From: Alphaproteobacteria bacterium
GTDB taxonomy: Bacteria; Pseudomonadota; Alphaproteobacteria; Sphingomonadales; Sphingomonadaceae
Direction of reading: 5' to 3'
Assembly: GCA_028293005.1 (NCBI GenBank)
Contig: JAQGLH010000333.1
Coordinates: 1 to 8,895 of the forward strand
DNA length: 8,895 nucleotides
This document shows, in pieces, positions 6,043 to 8,895 of the stretch. Position 1 is the first letter of the stretch, and every line of letters starts with the position of its first letter. The position numbers and the translations under genes are program-made. The notes under the pieces are model-generated. The model searched no databases and was not told where the DNA came from. It was given only the letters and a program-made list of their open reading frames with translations.

Positions 6043-7896
6043 TCAAACGATCCCGCGGCCGGCGCCGCCTGCTTTCCCTTCAGGCGATGGAGCGGGCATC
6101 GCGTGCTCGGGCAGTCCCCGATGCCGATCGAGCATATTTTTGAACAGCCGCAGCGGATTCATTTCCAGCCTGGTTCGTCGATACGTTGTATTTTGATCAT
6201 GCCTGCGCACGATAGAAGTGGCCATTTCCACCCACTCTATTGCTAGACCCGCCTCATTTGCGCGAATGAACCAGTCCAGATCCTCGGCGTAGCGCAGTCC
6301 CTCATCGAACAGCCCAACCTTTTCGAACGCCCGGCGCCGGTAAAGACCGGCTGCGATCGAATGCCGGGAACCTCTTCGCGCATCGTCGACGAAGATCCAT
6401 TCGTTCCTGGCTTCGTCAAACTCCGTTAGCTGGCAATAACCCGTAACGACATCAAGCTCCTCGCGAGCCGCAAAGACCGAGAGGCTCGCTTCGAGCCGCC
6501 CGGCCGGCCACAGATCGTCCACGTCGATAAAGGTCAGAAAATCCCCACTCGCATGCCTCATGCCCGCATTGCGTGCGGCCGACGGGCCCTGGTTGCGCTG
6601 CTTGAGAAAGCGAACCTCGATGGGAAGGGCGTCGACCGCCGCGTCGATGTCGTCGAACGAGCCGTCGTCGACGATGATGACCTCGAGCGCGGCATAATTT
6701 TGCGCCAGGACGGAGCCAATCGCGTCGGCTAGGAAGCGAGCACCGTTGAAGACCGGAATGATGACGCTGATCAAGGGAGTCCCAGGATCTGGGATAGGAC
6801 GAACATAGTCCGACACCGCAAGCGATCCCGCGATGAACCGGGAGAGCGTGGCCGGCACGGCGGCGAAATCATGGCCGAGACGAAGCAAACGGGCGGGTAG
6901 CCTCTCCAGCAGCCTGTCGATGAATTCTATCGTCTGCGGGCCCGCATGCGGCAATTGGGAGATGGTGGTGATGCTCGCTGCGCTGCGCATGCGGTTCAGG
7001 TCGCATAGAGCGACACTAGTCTGCGCATCCTCCGCGAATTCTGGCGTCAGGATCGCGTTCAATGGAATCGAGCGTGCGAGTGCGGGATGCTCCGTATCGA
7101 CCAGGATCACGGCTTTCTCGTCCGGGGTTTGGCTTTCGAGACGAGGATCGAGATCGGCGAAGCGCCTCATTGAGCCGCGATCGACCTTGGCCGTCCGGTA
7201 GAGGCTATGGGCCACCGGATGGGGATTGAGGGTGACCGCGACATAATCGTCACCCGCATAATGAAGGCCGGCCTGCAGGCAGCTAAGGGCGGTCGTCGAT
7301 TTTCCGACGCCGCCCTTGCCGGTAATGAGCACGCCCCCTTCGGCGGTGCCCACCGCAGCGGCATGAAGCAATTGGCCGCCATTGTCCTCGAGCCACCAGT
7401 GCAGGAGGGGCCGAAAAGGCGCCGCCTTTGCCCAATAAGGAAGAAGGTTGATCGAGCGGGCCCAGAACACGCCCTCCTTTTGATCGAGATCGAGGAGATT
7501 GAGGGTGTATTCCTCGGCATGATAGGAGCTGCGCACGCGTGGACTCATCATTGTCCAGATATCGCCCCTGTTGGTGAAGCAGGTCGGCGGACAAGGCGCC
7601 GGCACCATGGGCAGACCACTCTCTTCGCTTTCCCATATATGAAGCACGACATCTGGAGACCGGTGGGTAGAAACCCTGAGATGCGCCAGCGGCGGCAGCA
7701 GAGCCTCGCTTAGCCGAGCGCCGGCGAAGCATAGCCGGATCAATGTTCCCGCCAGCGCGATGTCGACCTCGACCGGACCCAAAAGCTTCTCGGCCTCGCG
7801 CGCCCTTGCCAACACCTTGTTGAAGAAGATGCGCTGGTCCGCTTCGGTCCGGCGCGGCAGGTCCATGCCGCTGATCATATCCTCTTCAGACAGCAT
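6043..7896 (-). CDS. HPr-kinase-like domain fused to a family 2 glycosyltransferase
   Basis: One uninterrupted frame of 617 residues joins two enzymes. Residues about 20-170 are an unassigned N-terminal part. Residues 175-360 resemble HPr kinase: LLHAAAV (176-182), the Walker A loop GKGGVGKST (193-201) and AGDDYVAV (214-221), comparable to the acidic motif of HprK. Residues 375-600 are a GT-A glycosyltransferase: SVIIPVFNGARFLADAIGSV (377-396), VDDGS (409-413), RNQGPSAARNAG (434-445), the metal-binding DVDD (458-461) and a catalytic-base-like AEDLDWFIRA (537-546). I chose the ATG at 7896-7894. It overlaps the upstream gene's end by 11 bases and has GGAAAG about 9 bases before it; the frame continues to 8028, but that extension lies inside the neighbour. 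Such kinases phosphorylate Ser or peptides. Coupling to glycosyl transfer is inference. Confidence 0.85.
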   Translation of the reverse strand: MLSEEDMISGMDLPRRTEADQRIFFNKVLARAREAEKLLGPVEVDIALAGTLIRLCFAGARLSEALLPPLAHLRVSTHRSPDVVLHIWESEESGLPMVPAPCPPTCFTNRGDIWTMMSPRVRSSYHAEEYTLNLLDLDQKEGVFWARSINLLPYWAKAAPFRPLLHWWLEDNGGQLLHAAAVGTAEGGVLITGKGGVGKSTTALSCLQAGLHYAGDDYVAVTLNPHPVAHSLYRTAKVDRGSMRRFADLDPRLESQTPDEKAVILVDTEHPALARSIPLNAILTPEFAEDAQTSVALCDLNRMRSAASITTISQLPHAGPQTIEFIDRLLERLPARLLRLGHDFAAVPATLSRFIAGSLAVSDYVRPIPDPGTPLISVIIPVFNGARFLADAIGSVLAQNYAALEVIIVDDGSFDDIDAAVDALPIEVRFLKQRNQGPSAARNAGMRHASGDFLTFIDVDDLWPAGRLEASLSVFAAREELDVVTGYCQLTEFDEARNEWIFVDDARRGSRHSIAAGLYRRRAFEKVGLFDEGLRYAEDLDWFIRANEAGLAIEWVEMATSIVRRHDQNTTYRRTRLEMNPLRLFKNMLDRHRGLPEHAMPAPSPEGKAGGAGRGIV

Positions 7897-8895
7897 GTCC
7901 GGAAGCTTTCCGCCTGGGGCTAAGATATTTGCGGCTGCGAAGCAGTACCTCACCGGCCAGTGCCGATGGCAAGGAGCGAACCCGGCCGGCCCGAAGCAGT
8001 CGCAGGACGAACGTCGCGCGGCGAACATGACGCCAACTGCTTCGTTCGTCCCTCCCTCGCATGCCGAGCAATTCGACGCGTTCGATCAAGCTGCCCTTGG
8101 CGGCCAGCTTGGTCACCACCTCTGCCGGGATCGGGAGTTCGAAGTCGCTCTTGAGAAGCGAAAGGCCCAGCGCCAGCCGCTTTCCAAGATGGTTCGCATG
8201 CGCGAAGCTCGTGAGACGATCCCAGTCGGTCGGTTTGTCCGAACGCAGAATCATGGCGGCATCTATGATCCACCGCATCGGTGGGAAGGGATTCCATCTT
8301 ATGCCGTGCACGATGACGTGGATCAGCAGGTCGGTGGGACAGGGCTGCAACGTGGCCTGCTTCCCAACCTGCAGCGGCAAAGCACTATTCCAGAAATGAT
8401 CGTCGCAACTGCGGCGCGGGCACTCGAAGAGCACATGCCAGTGCAGATCCGCTTCTCCCTTGTCGGGATGATTGTGCTGGAGCGCATGTCGAAGGACGAG
8501 GTCCACGTCCCAATTGGCATTGGGTGCGGCAAAGCCGGCCCGAACCAGGGCCCTGCTTGCGGCCATCGCACAATCCACAGGTACGACGATGTCGATATCG
8601 TTCATCGGCCGCAACGCCGGCCTGTCGTAATAGGTCAGGGAAAGGGGGAGACCCTTGACGAGCATCGTGCTTATGCTTTCAGCCCTCAAAACCTTCAGCA
8701 TTCCTTCCGTCGCAGCCATGCGCCGTGCTGCCCTCACCCAATTGTTGCGGAAGATACCGTTGAGCCGAGGCATCACCGAATGCTGGTAGGATTTGGCCGA
8801 AAGGGTGGCCCACACCATCGGCAAGGTATTGAATGAGCCTTGGTCCAGATGGCCCGCCAGATCGACCATGCCGAGCCAGGACTCGAAATAGCGGA
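7886..8895 (-). CDS. Nucleotidyltransferase family protein (NTP_transf_5-like), 5' end outside the window
   Basis: The frame is open to the window edge. Before the Met at 8869 it reads RYFESWLG, and the following LDQGSFNTLPMVW suits the helical N-terminal part of this family, so 8869 is probably not the start. Counting from that Met, the nucleotidyltransferase core shows VKGLPLSLTYY (71-81), RPMNDIDIVVP (87-97) with the metal-binding Asp91 and Asp93, and ADLHWHVLFE (140-149), a conserved strand of the uncharacterised nucleotidyltransferase group (Pfam NTP_transf_5). The C terminus is basic (SRKYLSPRRKASGHAV). Relatives sit beside HPr-kinase-like genes in lasso-peptide clusters, where one (PsmN, pseudomycoidin) was linked to adding hexose to a phosphorylated peptide, and in exopolysaccharide or exosortase settings. 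It overlaps the next gene by 11 bases, so they are very likely co-transcribed. Confidence 0.85.
   Translation of the reverse strand, partial: RYFESWLGMVDLAGHLDQGSFNTLPMVWATLSAKSYQHSVMPRLNGIFRNNWVRAARRMAATEGMLKVLRAESISTMLVKGLPLSLTYYDRPALRPMNDIDIVVPVDCAMAASRALVRAGFAAPNANWDVDLVLRHALQHNHPDKGEADLHWHVLFECPRRSCDDHFWNSALPLQVGKQATLQPCPTDLLIHVIVHGIRWNPFPPMRWIIDAAMILRSDKPTDWDRLTSFAHANHLGKRLALGLSLLKSDFELPIPAEVVTKLAAKGSLIERVELLGMRGRDERSSWRHVRRATFVLRLLRAGRVRSLPSALAGEVLLRSRKYLSPRRKASGHAV

Noticed and set aside
7897..8028. 44-residue N-terminal extension of the kinase/GT2 fusion
   Set aside because: It overlaps the nucleotidyltransferase coding sequence, is Cys- and Pro-rich without family resemblance, and the ATG at 7896 has a better upstream site.
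7760..8836. Plus-strand open frame of 358 codons
   Set aside because: Antisense to the nucleotidyltransferase and the 5' end of the kinase fusion, which carry recognisable motifs on the other strand.

Overview
The window is GC-rich and tightly coded. Every gene I can support lies on the minus strand, so transcription runs from high to low coordinates. Codon choice, gene content and a dispersed intergenic repeat resembling one I recall from sphingomonads suggest an alphaproteobacterium, perhaps Sphingomonadales. That placement is inference. No rRNA, tRNA, transposase, CRISPR array or phage gene is visible.

Right part (8895 to 4913): three overlapping or nearly overlapping genes. First is a nucleotidyltransferase-family protein whose frame is still open at the window edge. 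Next is a large protein that joins an HPr-kinase-like P-loop domain to a family-2 glycosyltransferase domain in one frame. Last is a GT-B family-4 glycosyltransferase. The kinase plus nucleotidyltransferase pair is known from lasso-peptide tailoring (phosphorylation, then sugar on the phosphate) and from uncharacterised 'HPr-rel-A' cassettes. The deciding genes (precursor, PqqD-like protein, B2 protease, asparagine-synthetase-like cyclase, exosortase) would lie beyond 8895. This is the most unusual part of the window.

Middle (4912 to 3118): a gene-free stretch of about 500 bases with repeat-like sequence, then an exported ankyrin-repeat protein with an unassigned beta-rich C-terminal half, then a shorter intergenic region with a strong hairpin and another copy of the repeat. 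This part looks less GC-rich and may be an accessory insertion.

Left part (3117 to 1): an aldo/keto reductase, an MFS transporter, and the first 65 codons of a VOC-fold protein that looks like the N-terminal domain of a type I extradiol ring-cleavage dioxygenase. In front of the last gene is a plausible promoter with a perfect 6-5-6 palindrome between its -35 and -10 elements, as in repressor-controlled catabolic promoters. Transporter, oxidoreductase and ring-cleavage enzyme together would suit uptake and breakdown of an aromatic compound, but no substrate can be read from the sequence.
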